Source of the DNA: Annona cherimola
Lineage: Eukaryota > Streptophyta > Magnoliopsida > Magnoliales > Annonaceae
DNA: 64,000 bases
Assembly: GCA_030490835.1 (NCBI GenBank)
Contig: CM059973.1
Coordinates: forward strand, 82,041,221-82,105,220
Direction of reading: 5' to 3'
The notes beneath the pieces are model-generated. The model searched no databases and had not been told where the DNA came from. It worked only from the letters and a program-made list of their open reading frames with translations. A program made the translations under genes and the position numbers. Position 1 is the first letter of the stretch. Each line of letters begins with the position of its first letter. Positions 1 to 12,486 of the stretch are shown one piece after another.

Positions 1-600
1 AAATAAACAAATGATATTAAATAGAATGAATGAACTGAATTTTCCATCAAACATAAAAAATTTAAAATTTAAAAGGATTACATGGAACTGCCTTTACATA
101 ACTCAAATTCAGAGAAGTAAGCCCACTTATTCATATATTGCTTTTTATACATAATAAATGCAAGATTTGAGGACTTTTTTCCTATAAAAGTGGAGCCAAA
201 GGAACTCCAAACTATCATAAAACATGAAGCAGGGCACACAGATACAAAACATGCGGTGGACTATGCAATATACACAAGTTAGAAGATAAGCTTTGATAGA
301 AGCGAAGCCGCGTGACTCCCTCGATTTGTAAGATTTTGATTCTTGATGAAAACTTAATTCATTCATTGTATTTAACATAGTTTGTTTATCTAAAAGACTA
401 AGTTTCATCTCAATCAAGCATATTTATGACCACATTTGTTGAAAAATATATATTTATGTGTATTTCACACATGTATTAAAATCTAATAATACTTCATAAA
501 ATCATTTATGTATACAGTAATAATATTTCAAAAGGTTTAAATGTTGAAAAAACTACTTTAAAATTGATATTGTAACATTAAACTATTTTATTATGATTTT
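1..600. repeat. Partial copy of an AT-rich dispersed repeat
   Basis: The first ~150 bases match 53905-54030 in order and wording (ATGATGTTAAATACAATGAATGAA-like text, then a run ending in ACATGAAACTGC). The part from ~430 to 600 resembles, in inverse orientation, segments at 45390-45780 and 53530-53900. No coding frame is convincing. It is probably the end of a non-autonomous transposon family with copies also at 7130-7810. The copy runs off the left edge of the window. Confidence 0.5.
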
Positions 601-699
601 TTTTATAGAGGAGGGAAGAAAGATTTCAACTCAACCTCACCTACCAAATACGCAAGTGAGGGCTAGAAGGAAGCCTTCAAATTCATTCCAAAAAAGAGA

Positions 700-1175
700 T
701 ATCTTTACATATGTCCATAGAGATGCAAAATGGTGATGCATCTGTCTAAGTACATGAAGATTATCTAGATGATAGTGCGTGATTAACCAAAGAATGAGCA
801 ACAACATTACCATTATAAATGATATGAGAAAAGGTACAACTATTGAAGAATGAGCTGCACATCTTGATGTTAGTGACCATGTGCCTAATACAAGACTGAA
901 TCAAAACATTTTTTAGTAAGAAATGTGCTAGAATAAGAGAGCATGTTTCAAATATAACATCACAGTGAGAGAGGTCTTTAACCCAAGACACCTTTGGAAA
1001 TATGTCATGGGTTTCCATCTAGATTGGATTCTCTCATCCTTGCCAAGTCCAAGCCTTAGCAGCCAAGAAACGACTATGATGGTCTCTAATGATAGTAATT
1101 GCTCCAATAAGATCCAAATTTTTTCAATAACCTGCTTCAATATTGACTTTAACATGGCCTATTGGAGAGGGTTTT
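700..1175 (-). pseudogene. Degraded RNase H domain of a non-LTR retrotransposon
   Basis: Read on the minus strand, this begins with SPIGHVKVNI, followed after a stop by IGAITIIRDHHSRFLAAKAW, then a piece with VIFETCSLILA, and ends with FSHIIYNGNVVAHSLVNHAL. This order (P-x-G-x-K-x-N, IGAIIRD, an E-x-x-SLILA segment, then an H-x-GN-VAHSLA segment) is that of the RNase H domain found at the end of plant non-LTR retrotransposon polyproteins. In-frame stops interrupt it, so it is not functional. No reverse transcriptase part is visible beside it. Confidence 0.65.
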
Positions 1176-1634
1176 GAGATGACTAATCATTCAAATAGAA
1201 TATGTGTTGACTTAAGGAAAGCATTTGCAGTATTAAAATGATTGAGGAAGTAACAATGAATCTTCTAAGAAGGGACTTGTCGCTAATCATGTTAATTATG
1301 TGGGGCAATAAGGATGCATTCATTTGGAATATATATGAAAGAAGAGGCAACATGCGTTGGTCATAAGATGCTTTTGTTTCAGAATAAGTATAAATTATTT
1401 TATTACGTTGATTTTATACATTTATAGATGAGACCCAATACAGTAAAACTAGATAAATAAAAAAGTTTCTAAGATACTATAAATGATGCTAAATACAATG
1501 GATGAGATAATTTTTTTTTTTATCAATTATCAAGATTTTAAATATGGGTGAAGTTACATAAAAAGGGAGTTTCGTGGAAATTAATAGTACGGGAAATGTC
1601 GTGGCTGTGATTCTGGAGATTAGGGATATACTTA

Positions 1635-1914
1635 GGGTGTGTTTGGTAACAAATGAAAGTTGTCGAGTTAAAACTTTTCAATCTAAAACTTTTCACTCTC
1701 CGCAACTACCTTATTTTTTAATAATTTCTTCATATTTTTCTATACAACTACCTTACTTTTCATTCATTTCTACACAACTACCACACAACTAACCTATCTA
1801 TTTCAACTTTATCATATTTATTCCTCATCAATACCTCTATCATATCACATAATTTGACAACTTCTACTCTCTAAAAATTTTCATTAAAAGTTTTATCCAT
1901 TCCCAAACACACCC
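1635..1914. mobile_element. Tourist-like MITE (PIF/Harbinger type) with TTA duplication
   Basis: The ends are GGGTGTGTTTGG and its complement CCAAACACACCC, flanked on both sides by TTA (1632-1634 and 1915-1917). Inner sequence is AT-rich with the repeated wording 'aacttttcac...caacta'. Similar elements occur at 20671-20950, 26255-26528, 56549-56838 and 58051-59094. No transposase is encoded. Confidence 0.8.
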
Positions 1915-2120
1915 TTAATAACTGACGAAATTCGAGGTTGAACTTGGGAAAAGCCCACGATAAGCCCGAAATCATGGACCTCCGCTCGTGGCTAGGCTAG
2001 TTTTGTGACTTTTGTCTGCAAGGTTGCAACCGCAGGCCCATTGTCTCATCTAGTCATCTACTGTGGGTCAATTGGAAGCCCATTTGTATCCACCAGTGTA
2101 GGGCCCGGAATCTACCGACT

Positions 2121-2136
2121 CACGTGAGACCACGTG
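2121..2136 (+). promoter_or_regulatory. Two G-boxes exactly 10 bp apart
   Basis: CACGTG occurs at 2121-2126 and again at 2131-2136, about one DNA helical turn apart and 85-100 bp before the start codon of the zinc-transporter-like gene. G-boxes are bound by plant bZIP and bHLH factors. Site II-like GGCCCA/AGCCCA motifs lie just upstream (2030-2085). A regulatory role is inferred from position. Confidence 0.45.
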
Positions 2137-2220
2137 ACTCTTGAATGCTTTCAGCGTTCGAAGGGTGCCCAAGGAAGAAAAGGACCCGACCGCCATTTTT
2201 TCTCCGGCAGTGTTCCGAAG

Positions 2221-5200
2221 ATGCTGTCTCCAAAGCCGACTTCGGAAGACCGGATTTCTCGTTCTACTTCAATCAGGTAAAACTCATTAGCCTACTTGTT
2301 TTCTCCTCGTATTTTAATCTCATTCTCTCTCTCTCTCGCCTAAGTTTGCTCCATTTCCCTGAAATCTGCTTGCTTGGATCCATTTTCCATTTTTTGGGCC
2401 ATCGAATTCTCCTGATTAGATAATCATAACTCGAATAAGCAGAAATGATTTGTCGTGTGTTTTAGATTTGGGCTGTGGCAATGTTGATTTACATCGAATA
2501 ATCGGTTGTAGGATAGGATATGAAATACTTTAGTACCATGCAAGTGAAAGAATTGCTGGCTATGCTGATTAGTGGACGGGGAAGGCGCACCAATTGGACG
2601 GGAATTGTCTACTGGTGGGGATATCCAGAAATGAGACTAGTATGAATATTTTCATTGGCCAACAAATCCTGGAAAGTTTCAGTTGAATTTCTTGTAGAAA
2701 ATTTGTATTGAGTAAGTTCTCTGGGGAATGCATAACAATGTATAGGTAGGTGGGGAGGGGGTGGATTCATAGACCGAAATTCTGGAACAAGCTTTCCAAT
2801 TGACAAAAATTTTCCTACTCTGGAGATTCATGACAGTTGATTCGTGGTGATTATGGTATCGCATATTTGCATTAATAGTGTACATGGAGTTGAACTAAAC
2901 CATTCTTGTCGTGGATCTAATTTTAGACAGTTCCATGATTCCATCATCTGGGCACTGAACGTATGTTCTTTCCAAATGGACTAAAAGGTTGATACTTTGT
3001 GGTGCAACAGAAAGTTGTCAGCACTCCAAAATATATGAATGCCATTATAAAAAGTTAAGATTGTTCAAGCTACATTTCTTCATTGATTTTCTTTGTGAAC
3101 TGTGGCACTATGAGGCTTGTGTTGAATTAATGCATGATACATGTGTTTGTCTGGGTGCCATGTGCCAATTTATATGCTTAATGGTCCTTGCCTTCTTTTC
3201 ATATTCTAAAAATGTAGATGAAGGATACAGAAAGACTGAAAACATTGAGGTCTTATAGTTATATGGCCTTGTGTATTAATCTGGAATGTGTTTGCTACTG
3301 CCAGAAGCCTTGAACATTGACATTTTATGTTGGGATCTCTCAGGCCAATGGTTTACGAGTCAAAATAAAATTATATTTTGCTTTTCTTTTTGTAGGCACA
3401 CTCCGTTGCAGGCAATACATTTTATCGGGAATTTTATGAGAATATGGTCAATTTACTCCATGTACCACTACCTATCACAGGAAGGAGCTTCTGTTGTAGC
3501 TTTCATCTTTACTTGTTTGGTTCCTTCGTCCGTAATATTCCTGACATTGCAAAAGCCTTGGAAAGGGAGGCCACTTTCTAATTCACAGGTTAATAAAGAC
3601 TCTTTCAAACTACTTGCTTTTTTTTTATTTTTCCTTTTTTTCTTTTTTGAAAATTTTTCAGATTGTGCTATAAGTTTCAGTCACATGTTCTCTTTGAAAC
3701 GGTGATAGTGTTTCAGGTGATACCTTCTGTTATAAATGGTGGTATAACAGCATTGTACTTTGTTTTCTGGGGAAAGGGCATCAAATCATGTGGTCCATTG
3801 AGGTAAGCGTACATAATGTGGTAATCCAATTGATTGGTCACATTGGTATTTGTCTGCCAAAATGTACATTTGCAACATTGTGTGTGGTGGGTGAATACCA
3901 TGCTGATGTAGGTTTGTCAATGACCTTGGAATGCAAAGGCTTTCATTTACCATTGCTTTCTCAATTCTACTTTGTAAATAATTTACAGCTTGATTTAGTT
4001 AAATTTTCCTAGATTCTGTTTTAGTTTTTCTTAAAAAGGTTCCCCTCAAGTAGTTCCCTGTTAACTGCTCAAACCTGTGACACCAACACACACTCAACAG
4101 AAAGCCAGCCAAAAACATGGAGGGTAACTTGCCTCAGAGGTGCCCATGCCCATCTGAAAAAAGAAAGAAAGAAAACAAAAGAGTGATAAACGTATAGATC
4201 TTTAACAATTCTCAGGTTTAATTTCAGAAGTTGAAATGATTGATCGTGATGTCATTAACTGAGCTGATAAAATTTTGCCGGTCAACAGGTTCCGATAAAA
4301 TCATGCTTTTTAAATGGAAAAAATTTAAAATCCTGCAAGCATTTTTTTTTTTTTTCATAATTCCCTGCCAAATGATGTACAATTTAGCATCAATTTTTTA
4401 TTCTATTTCAACTAAAGTAATTGTGGGACAGGCAATCTTGTAGAAGATACTTGTGCTGCAGCTGCTATTACCTTCCCTAATTCATATGAAAAGAATATAT
4501 CCTAATGTGATTACTAACCAAAAAAAGTCAATTAAGTTGGATTGAACTGGGGTGCATTTGGTTCATGTTTTCCTGGATTTTTTAGTGATGACTACGACTA
4601 TAAGCTAGAGAAAATATGTTTTCTTGAAAGTTCCAGTAGTTTGTTTCCTCCACGGCATAGTGACTATAAGTGGTATGCTTTCATATTGACCACAACGGAG
4701 TTTTAATCCCAGAATATATATCATCATCCTCCTTTTCACTTGTTCTTTGGGATGGATTCTCACAGTTATGGTTGTTGATTATGTTCTCACTGAAATTTCA
4801 GAGCTATAATGGCAGAGTACTCGGGTGCTGTTCTTGGAGTTCTATCTGTGCTGCTATATGGGAGAAGGAGCCATATTTGGAAGAAGGTAATGCTGTTGGT
4901 GAAATATGTAGAAAGCAACAGTAGTAAACCTCATCAAACAGAAATTTATCTGATGGGAGGCTCCGTACTGTTTCCCTTCCTTTGTTAGGTGCTGCCATGG
5001 ATGACACAAAACACCACGTTATTTGGTTGGCTACCATAGCCACTGATTACACATTTGATTATTATATTGGCCTGCTGGGGAAAAGAGTTCTACATTCAAT
5101 GGGTTATAGTCTTGTCATTGCGATTTCTATTGCCACTGGTATGTGTGCAGAATGCGCCCTGATTGGGAGCCTCACAGCCAATTATATTATCTTTCGCCTT

Positions 5201-8200
5201 GCTCCCTTTGCGATGTTGCACTGTAATATAATTTTTTTGATACATCTAGAGCAACTTATGCACATACCAAAGATATTCTATCTGAATGATATACTGTAAT
5301 TCTGAGGCGAAATGATCATGTGGATTTGGATTTTGTAGGTGGTTGGACTCATTGCAATGATGGTGTCATTCTACTTATTATCCCAAGGATGGGCCACAGC
5401 AACATTCTCCCCATTCTATATCCTATAAAATATTTTCACTGCTTTGTTTGTGTCAAGAAGTCAAGCCATCAGCTTACATAGGGTCACAATGAAGTGGATT
5501 CTGATCAGTCAAGCATAATTTTGAAAACTGTTGATGTTTCCTGCCATTCAGAGTTTTGTGTATATTTAAATGTTGAATGCATTTCTTTCAACCATAAAGA
5601 GAAAGCCATGCTCTTGCAATTTGGTCACTTTCCTTATTCCGTAAACATTCCACTAGAAAATTGCAACCTTGGATGCTCCTCCTTGTTTCAGTTGGGAATC
5701 GATCTTTCATCAGTAGACTTTGTTATGGCACTTTGGTAAATGCTTTCAATGGTTGTTAACTTGTTATTTCATTGGTAAACTTTGTTATGACATTTTGGTA
5801 AATGATTTCTATAGTTGCTAGTGAAACCTTGACAAAGAAATACCTTTCAAGGATAGATCTGATTTGGAAGAGTCAGATGATAGAGAAAAGGCTTTGGAGT
5901 TTAAGACAATGGCAGTTCCGATTACTGCTGGAATCTTGTCTGCTTTGAGAAGGGTGATTGCACGTCGTGTGTCACTGAAGGTATGTTTGGGCCTTTTGAG
6001 AAGTCTCATTTGCATTTGAGTGCTGAATGTAAATATTTTCTCATATATACTGCTATCTGTTCAGAGTCAGCTAAAAAGACGACTTCATACAATAACAATT
6101 GCTTCTGCCACATGTTTTCTCTTTCCTTTTGCCATGTGGGATACAATAATAGTAAGTATTATTTGTTTACTTCCACTTTGGGTTTCACTTTCTTTGTTCT
6201 AAGCAATTCCATTGAGGTTAATTGCTACCTACCTTTCTGTGCATTCCTAAAATTAGGTCAGTCAAGTTGTCAATGTGCCACGCATGCATGCCATATGCGG
6301 GACACAAATATTTTTTACTCTAAATCCTTTCATAAATTTATCATAATTCATGGGATGTCAAAAAAAAAAAATTGTTTTGCATCACTTGGAGTGTTTATTA
6401 TGACTTGCATATACCATGGACAATCGTCATTTAGAGTCCTATTCTCTGCAGAATAATTTAGAAGTTGCTGCTTAACTTTATTCTGTTGGGCTTGCACTTC
6501 AGTTTCTTGATTGATGCAAATGTAACTTGTTTTTTTTTATCGATTTCGAGGGAAAGTACCAAAATTGGGATTAAACTGTTTGACTTTTAAAAGTTAAAAC
6601 AACTACCACCAATTAATTCTCTGCAATGAGTTGAGATTGCAAGTCTGGGTGCTGTTTGGGAAGCCCAACAAATTGGTCATTCATCTTTCATGAACTACTT
6701 CAATTCCATGCAACTGAGCATCTAAATCGCTTCAATTTGCAATCTCTGTTATCTGATTCGTGGCTTTTTCTTCACTTTGTACCTTTTCTGGCCCTACTGC
6801 AGGGGTCATCTGATAGCAGTTCAACATTGCCCTTCTCCACATGGGTATATCTAAGCGTGGTTCTTTTTGGTATTGTCTTAATATTCTACGTTGACAATAT
6901 TGCTGAGGAGAGGTATCTACCTATTCTGATCCTTATTGGAAACCTTCTTCAATTTCTCTCTCTTCTGGAATAACAATTTTAATTGTTCATTGCTATATAC
7001 TGGCATTCCTATCAAGAGAAATCTTAAGGTTTGGCTACATGCATATAAGGAATTTTTTATTTCAGATAAAAGAAGAGAGGGGGTATTTAGTTTTTTATAT
7101 CATATATGTAGGAACCCCACTATTTTGGCCCACCATCATGATGTGAAATCCAATAATAAAATTGTTTAATTTTATGTCAATTTCAAAACTCTTAATTTAA
7201 CATCAAAATTTCTAAAACATTATCTTTATGTGGATGAATGATTCTACAAACTACTATAACATTTCAATTCATCAGTAAATAGATTTAAATGTTTTCGTAA
7301 TTTATACAATTATATGAGTACAACTCCTCTTCCCTTACCCAAACGAATTGTTAAGATGGTCTAATTTGGGCCCCATCTTGATGAATCTGTCAAATCCAAT
7401 CCATCCAATAGTTTTATCATTGTGTTTAGTTAAGAGAACAAAAATTATCTCAATCCATGATTTGCAATATTCCCAAGATTAAGAATCACTTAAAAATGAT
7501 TTTAAAGCTATTAAAAATAAGGACCCATAAGGTCCCAATTCAACACCTGAACCATCTAAAATATTCATTCTATGTAAAATGATGATTTTATAACATTCTA
7601 ACACTTTAGTGTATAGATTCATGTGATTTTCTAACTTATATATTTTTAGAAGATGCAACCCACACACAACTCCGATTGATATGATTTTTGGTATTTTAAT
7701 AAATGAATGACATTAATTACAATGGTTATATTGGATTTGACAAAATCATCAACATGGAGTCTAAATTAGACTGTTCTATCAATTCACTTTGATAGAATTT
7801 GATTATATAAGTTGGATCTAGGGGTGAGGATTGGGGTGGGTCATACCTAGTCAAGCTGTGCCTAACCTTGGCCTTATATTCTAAAAATCTTGTTTGATCT
7901 TATTTTTTATACCAGGTTAGGACACAGTCAATTTGACCCTCATATTTTTTCAATAGGTCTAGGGACGAATCCCGAATTGGTATCGAGACAATAAGTTGGG
8001 TGAAAAAGGCTGGTCAGATAAGATGGTTTTAAAATTTTATGTACCTATCAAACGTAAAGACACCTCTATGCAAAATTTAAATATTTATGCATCAATATTT
8101 ACTAATTCGTAAAAGTAAAACATCATTACTTAGCCAAAACATAAATAAATAAATATAGTATAACTTTATGAAAACAAGTCAATGAAAAAATTTAGTGGAT

Positions 8201-11200
8201 TTTCACAGCGGGAAAAGACCCACAGTTTGTCATTAAGAACAATAAACCATTCATAGCTTAACATTAAAAAATTGGATGTTGTTACTTGCTCACAACTATT
8301 GGAAATCGTTGTTGGAAATGGTTGCCAATTCCAATGCCAGAAATGGATCCTGAATCTCACTATTGGCAATGGCTGTTGATTATTGCTGCCGAAAATCACC
8401 GCCAAAAATCTTTGTCGGAAATCATCACCGAAAATGGCTGCTGAAAACAGAAACTAACAATAAAAACCCAATGGAAAAGGAAAAACCAAATAGAAAAGGA
8501 GGAAATGGTTGCCGACTGCAGAGACAGAGGCGACGTTGGAGAGGGAGGAGAACATTGAAATCGACGTTGGATGAGTTTCTTGCCGGTAGCTAGCGATGAA
8601 ATCCCCACCAGCATCGTTGTCAGAGATGGAGCATGGATCCAGACATCGACAAAGGTGGAGAAGAATGTTGGTGAGGTGAGGTGGCGATGCCAATAGAGAA
8701 GATGGAAGATGGCGGCAGGAACGATAGGATGTAGGGTTTTCATAATATATATGGCATATAAAAATATAAAATAGTACTTAGCTCTAGGTCGAATGGGTAT
8801 AGGGAGGTCCAGGATAGGGTAGGTCCACCCCAACTCGAAATTTTAGAAAATTTCTATATTATCAACCCGACCTAGCCCACTATAAAATAGGGTTGGGTGG
8901 GTCACAGATCGATCCGCCTCAATTCTCACCCTTAGTTGGACCCCATTATATATATTTTTAAGCAGTTATGACCCACCCAAAATTCTGACTGAAATGATTT
9001 TTGGTCACATGATAAAATAAATGATATTAGACACTGTGACTTGTTGGATTTTGATTTAGACATCGAAGTTGGCCCACCAACCTCGGTTTGACTGAAGAGG
9101 GACCAATATATGTATAGTGTCCTCCTTTCTTTTTTGATATCTTTTCTCACATCTACACAAAACATGACTCAAGGATAATTTTCATTAAAGAAGAACTTGG
9201 TCAATCTCAGTTGGACTTTTCATCTAAGAAACTAGCGCTGGTTGTTTCCTACTAAGATGAACTCTTTTTTCTTTTTTCTAAATGAGAAATGTTATTCATT
9301 GTTTCATGAAAAAAAAATGATGGCGCAACATGTCAGCATCTCAACAAAAATAATTAGGAAAATTCTAAACAAAACAAAACTTTGAGAGAATCAATATTGA
9401 TTCCCATTATTAGTCTATATATGTCAATCATTTTTTCACATAACTTCTGTATCTATTCTCACTTTACTCCTATTATATCACAACACTCAATGCACCAAAA
9501 ATTTTCCCATCCCCACTTCCTCATACCCACTTATACCCTTTCCCAAATGCACCCTTAGAGAACATCAATATGATGTTGGTTTCAGTTTAGGGTGCTTTTG
9601 GTAATGAGGAAAAAATTTTCCACTTCTTACACAATTTTTGATGTGATTTGGCAACTTAACTACTTAACTAACCCACTTTTTCTCATTATTATTTATATTT
9701 TCAATCACTGTTTCACATTTTTTGTATAAAAAATCTATTTATTTTGTCCTTACTCTAGTACGTCAATTGTTCTTACTCTTTTTCCTTGTCTTACTTATTC
9801 TCTCTTTTTTTTCCTCATTCCAAGAGAAATGAAAAGGTAAAAGGTCTTGCTTATATTTTGTCTCAATTTAGTTTGTCACTCATCTATTTGGTGTACAGCT
9901 AGATCATGATAACGATGGTTTGAGCCATTAACTGCCTTTATGCAAATGATTGTTTATAGTGATGATTTAGATATATTGTGTGGTGCACCTTACAACTCAT
10001 TTCTATGATCCTACAAAAATATCCAAATAAGGCTGAGAATTGCATTGGCAAGGAGTGAGTTTATCCAGAGGAAACCATGACAGAGTGTGAGGAAAGAAAT
10101 AGGTGCATGATGATCAAAGACTATTATGAAAGATCTGGGGATATTTCATCTATTGAGGACAAAGCTTGAGATTGACAAGAATAGTGCAACAAAAATTTTC
10201 ACAGTGCATTAGGTGGGGAATATCATAGGTTGTTGATGATAGGTCTTTGCTTCAGATTTGGGCAGCCCATGTTTACAGATGTTCTCCTTACAGGAACATG
10301 AATGTATTTTGCAACTCTTGTATTCAACTGGATTTCTTTTCTTTTCTTTTTTTTCCTCAATTTCTTTTCAATCTTTTCTATAGTTGATAAGAGCTTCATA
10401 CATCAGATCTTCTCTTCTATATTAATTTCTTGTCTATCCATGCAGATTGCATTTAGTTTTCTCTTCTCCAAAACATTTAATGGTAGCTGGTGGATGCATA
10501 ATTGTGATGGAGATCATATACAAGATGGATTTTTCTCTGCTTGGTTTTCTGGTTTGCGCCTCCATTTTGAGCTTGGGTACGTCTTAGAAGTAGCCTTGAA
10601 AAGACAACAACAGCACAATGTGTGCGTTTCTTTTTGATAGGTCTGGTCTCTCTGACTGCGTAGCATGTTTGGAGGCTTATGCCCTTATGTCTTGTCAGGC
10701 TTCAGAGCTTGAATTTCTGCTTCAAAGTATCCATGCTCCCAAAAGATCCTAACCATTTACACCCCCATTTGATGAAACAAGAAACACTTCCGTTTTTTAT
10801 ACTGAAGTGGGAGCATGCATGATGGGGATATGAGTTGACTGCTTAGTTTGGATGTTACTTTTTTTTTTTTTTCATGTATGTTTGCAACTATCTCAATTTC
10901 TATTAAAATTGAGCCCTAAGATATTCTTACAAATTATCAGGGGAGACGCGCCACTCCCATCTATTTTTCAGGGAGTCGCAGTGCTCCCATTTTATTTTTT
11001 GGGGAGAAATTGCTCCCACCACGAACTAGTGTTCAGACTCAATAGGGGTTGGGAGTCAAACCAAGGACACATGGAAGCTGTGCCCAGTGCCCTCACCAAC
11101 TGGGATGGCGCCTGGTTGACTAGTTTGGATGTTAATTATGTCAGCAACCTTGGTAATCGTAGATCTCTTCGGCTATTGATGAAAATGTGATTGGCAAACA

Positions 11201-11489
11201 TTTTCCTGGTGCTGCTGTAAATGCCAGCAGTTGTTCTGATTGAACATTTGGACTTGCTATTTTGTTAAACAACAAGCTATTCATGATGGCATTTACGTTA
11301 CTGCATTCGTTTCTTTCGTAGCATTCATTTTCTTCTTTTTCTAATTATTATTCAGATACTTTACTCTAATGTTCAGGAATTATTCAAGCGACTTCTTTGG
11401 AGCGGACAAAGAAAGAATCTCTTAACCAACCAGAAATGGTTGATGGAACATTTGAAAGTCCAATGGAAACTTCACCACTTCCAACTTGA
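2221..11489 (+). CDS. Zinc transporter ZnT5/MTP12-like protein, N-terminal half only (358 aa)
   Basis: Exons: 2221-2276, 3396-3588, 3717-3802, 4802-4886, 5339-5417, 5844-5980, 6065-6151, 6803-6912, 10446-10576, 11377-11489. Every junction keeps frame. The protein is mostly hydrophobic membrane segments. The CGPLRAIMAEYSGAVLGVLS stretch (exons 3-4) aligns with the CGPLR...E.S..V...LSVL region of human ZnT5, and SALRRVIARRVSLK and FGIVLIFYVDNIAEER fit plant MTP12 as I recall it. MTP12/ZnT5 moves zinc into the early secretory pathway together with a partner transporter. Full-length members add a C-terminal cation-efflux domain. Here a TGA stop comes in the linker after ATSLERTKKESL, and I see no cation-efflux exons in the next 3 kb. 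It may therefore be a truncated gene or a stand-alone N-half. All introns are GT-AG except the fifth (5418-5843), which reads AT-AC. Start chosen as the ATG giving a phase-matched exon 1; exon 1 is the least certain. Confidence 0.82.
5418..5843 (+). other. U12-type AT-AC intron in the zinc-transporter-like gene
   Basis: The intron starts ATATCCTA (consensus for the minor-spliceosome 5' site is ATATCCTT) and ends in AC. CCTTGAC at 5827-5833 matches the U12 branch consensus CCTTRAC, with the branch A 11 nt before the intron end. Joining 5417 to 5844 gives TTC TCT TTC AAG, in frame with both exons. No GT donor exists before the in-frame TAA that follows exon 5, so ordinary splicing cannot rescue the frame there. 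Confidence 0.85.
7819..8934. mobile_element. hAT-type non-autonomous element, 1.1 kb, with foreign-looking centre
   Basis: The left end TAGGGGTGAGGATTGGGG and the complement of the right end (TAAGGGTGAGAATTGAGG) match at most positions. Flanks are GTTGGATC (7811-7818) and GTTGGACC (8935-8942), an 8-bp duplication with one change. Both ends carry GGGT/ACCC-rich subterminal motifs like the element at 62565-63280. The centre (about 8200-8720) is richer in GC and contains repeated GGAAAT-GG wording on both strands, so it may be captured host DNA, but I could not identify a source gene. Confidence 0.75.
9360..9835. mobile_element. Two adjacent degraded Tourist-like MITEs
   Basis: The first ends with CCCAAATGCACCC followed by TTA near 9556. 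The second begins at about 9590 with GGGTGCTTTTGG preceded by TTTA. Inner wording (TATCACA, 'caactta') resembles the better preserved copies. Far ends are not clear. Confidence 0.45.
10858..11120 (-). mobile_element. tRNA-derived SINE, minus orientation
   Basis: Read on the minus strand it begins with a tRNA-like head: an A-box region around CCCAGTTGGTGAGGGC and a B-box GGTTTGACTCC. It ends with TTTGTAAGAATATCTTAG wording shared with the other copies and a poly-A tail. The 14-bp target duplication TAGTTTGGATGTTA sits at 10844-10857 and 11121-11134. It lies inside the last intron of the zinc-transporter-like gene. Confidence 0.85.
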
Positions 11490-12480
11490 TTTGTTTTGTA
11501 AGTTTTTGAGGACTTTCTTTTTTATTGTGTATCATAATAAATGCCTAGGCTGGTACTTTCAAAAGAAGGATGACATCCTCTGATGAGTGCAAGAACCAGC
11601 CCAGGCAATCTGCTTAATATGAGTACTTGTTAGACAACCTATATTCATAGAATGCATGATTCATTCAGATTGATTCTTGCACCTGTTATTTTCTATTTGT
11701 TCATTTTCTTGACATAAACATTTTCTCTATGTGATTACTGATTAGTGGGATTGGCAGGCATTTTGCCTGTAGAACCTACGTAATGGTTAAGTTTTTTTTG
11801 TATGCATTCTCTAGCTTGTTTTCTGAATCAACTCGACCATCTCTGAGATGTAATAATGATGTCACCTGTACCATGCACAAAATTTCGTGACGTGTATGAT
11901 AATCAGCACCAGTTACTTGGTGGGTCACCATGTCATGAGCCACAAGATGAAGTATTCACTAAAAAGTCTTCCTAAATGAAGATAAAAATAGAATATGATA
12001 AATGAAAATGAAGAAAGGTGCAAGCAATGGTGCACATTTAACAAGCCATAGAAAGAATCTCGTTGTCTGAATTTTTCAAGGCTAGTGGCACATCATATTA
12101 TGAGTCCAACAGTTTCGAATCCTGATCATCATATGTGTTTGTTGTATGTACGGAGAGATGCATCAAAGAGTATTTATAGTCAACAAAGTGACATTTATCT
12201 TGATTAATAGCTTCAACTGATCAATCTTTTTGCATCTCCATTCATGTCAGCTGCATCACATTAGACGAAGCTTTTGAAGCCACATTGAACATTAGATTAT
12301 CATGAGATCAATGAAGATTTCAGCTGACAACTTGTTCAAATCATCTAACTTTCTTTCATTTTGTTTTCTCTTTTTTTAATGTAGGAATTCCAAAGATCAT
12401 TTGTTAGAGCTGTTGCTCTGGCTGTATGTATAGTAACTAAGCCAACTACTGCCATCCCTTCCATCTCGTGTAACATGTTA
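11490..12480. other. 3' flank of the zinc-transporter-like gene
   Basis: Follows the TGA stop. It probably holds the 3' UTR. No exon resembling the cation-efflux domain (HMLFD, GYGRxE or His-rich loop) was seen in any frame by eye. A GTAAGT-like site at 11497 could be a splice donor if translation ended in a non-terminal exon. Confidence 0.35.
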
Positions 12481-12486
12481 CTAGAT

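Larger units (their letters stand above)
6913..10445 (+). other. Large intron loaded with transposons
   Basis: This 3.5-kb intron separates exons 8 and 9 of the zinc-transporter-like gene. It holds an AT-rich dispersed repeat (about 7130-7818, continuing after 8934), a hAT-type element inserted in that repeat (7819-8934), and two Tourist-like MITE remnants (about 9360-9556 and 9590-9830). No coding frame in it is supported. Confidence 0.7.

Noticed and set aside
12370..12430. A further exon of the zinc-transporter-like gene after a GTAG acceptor-like site
   Set aside because: The short frame has no cation-efflux similarity and no partner donor in phase was found.
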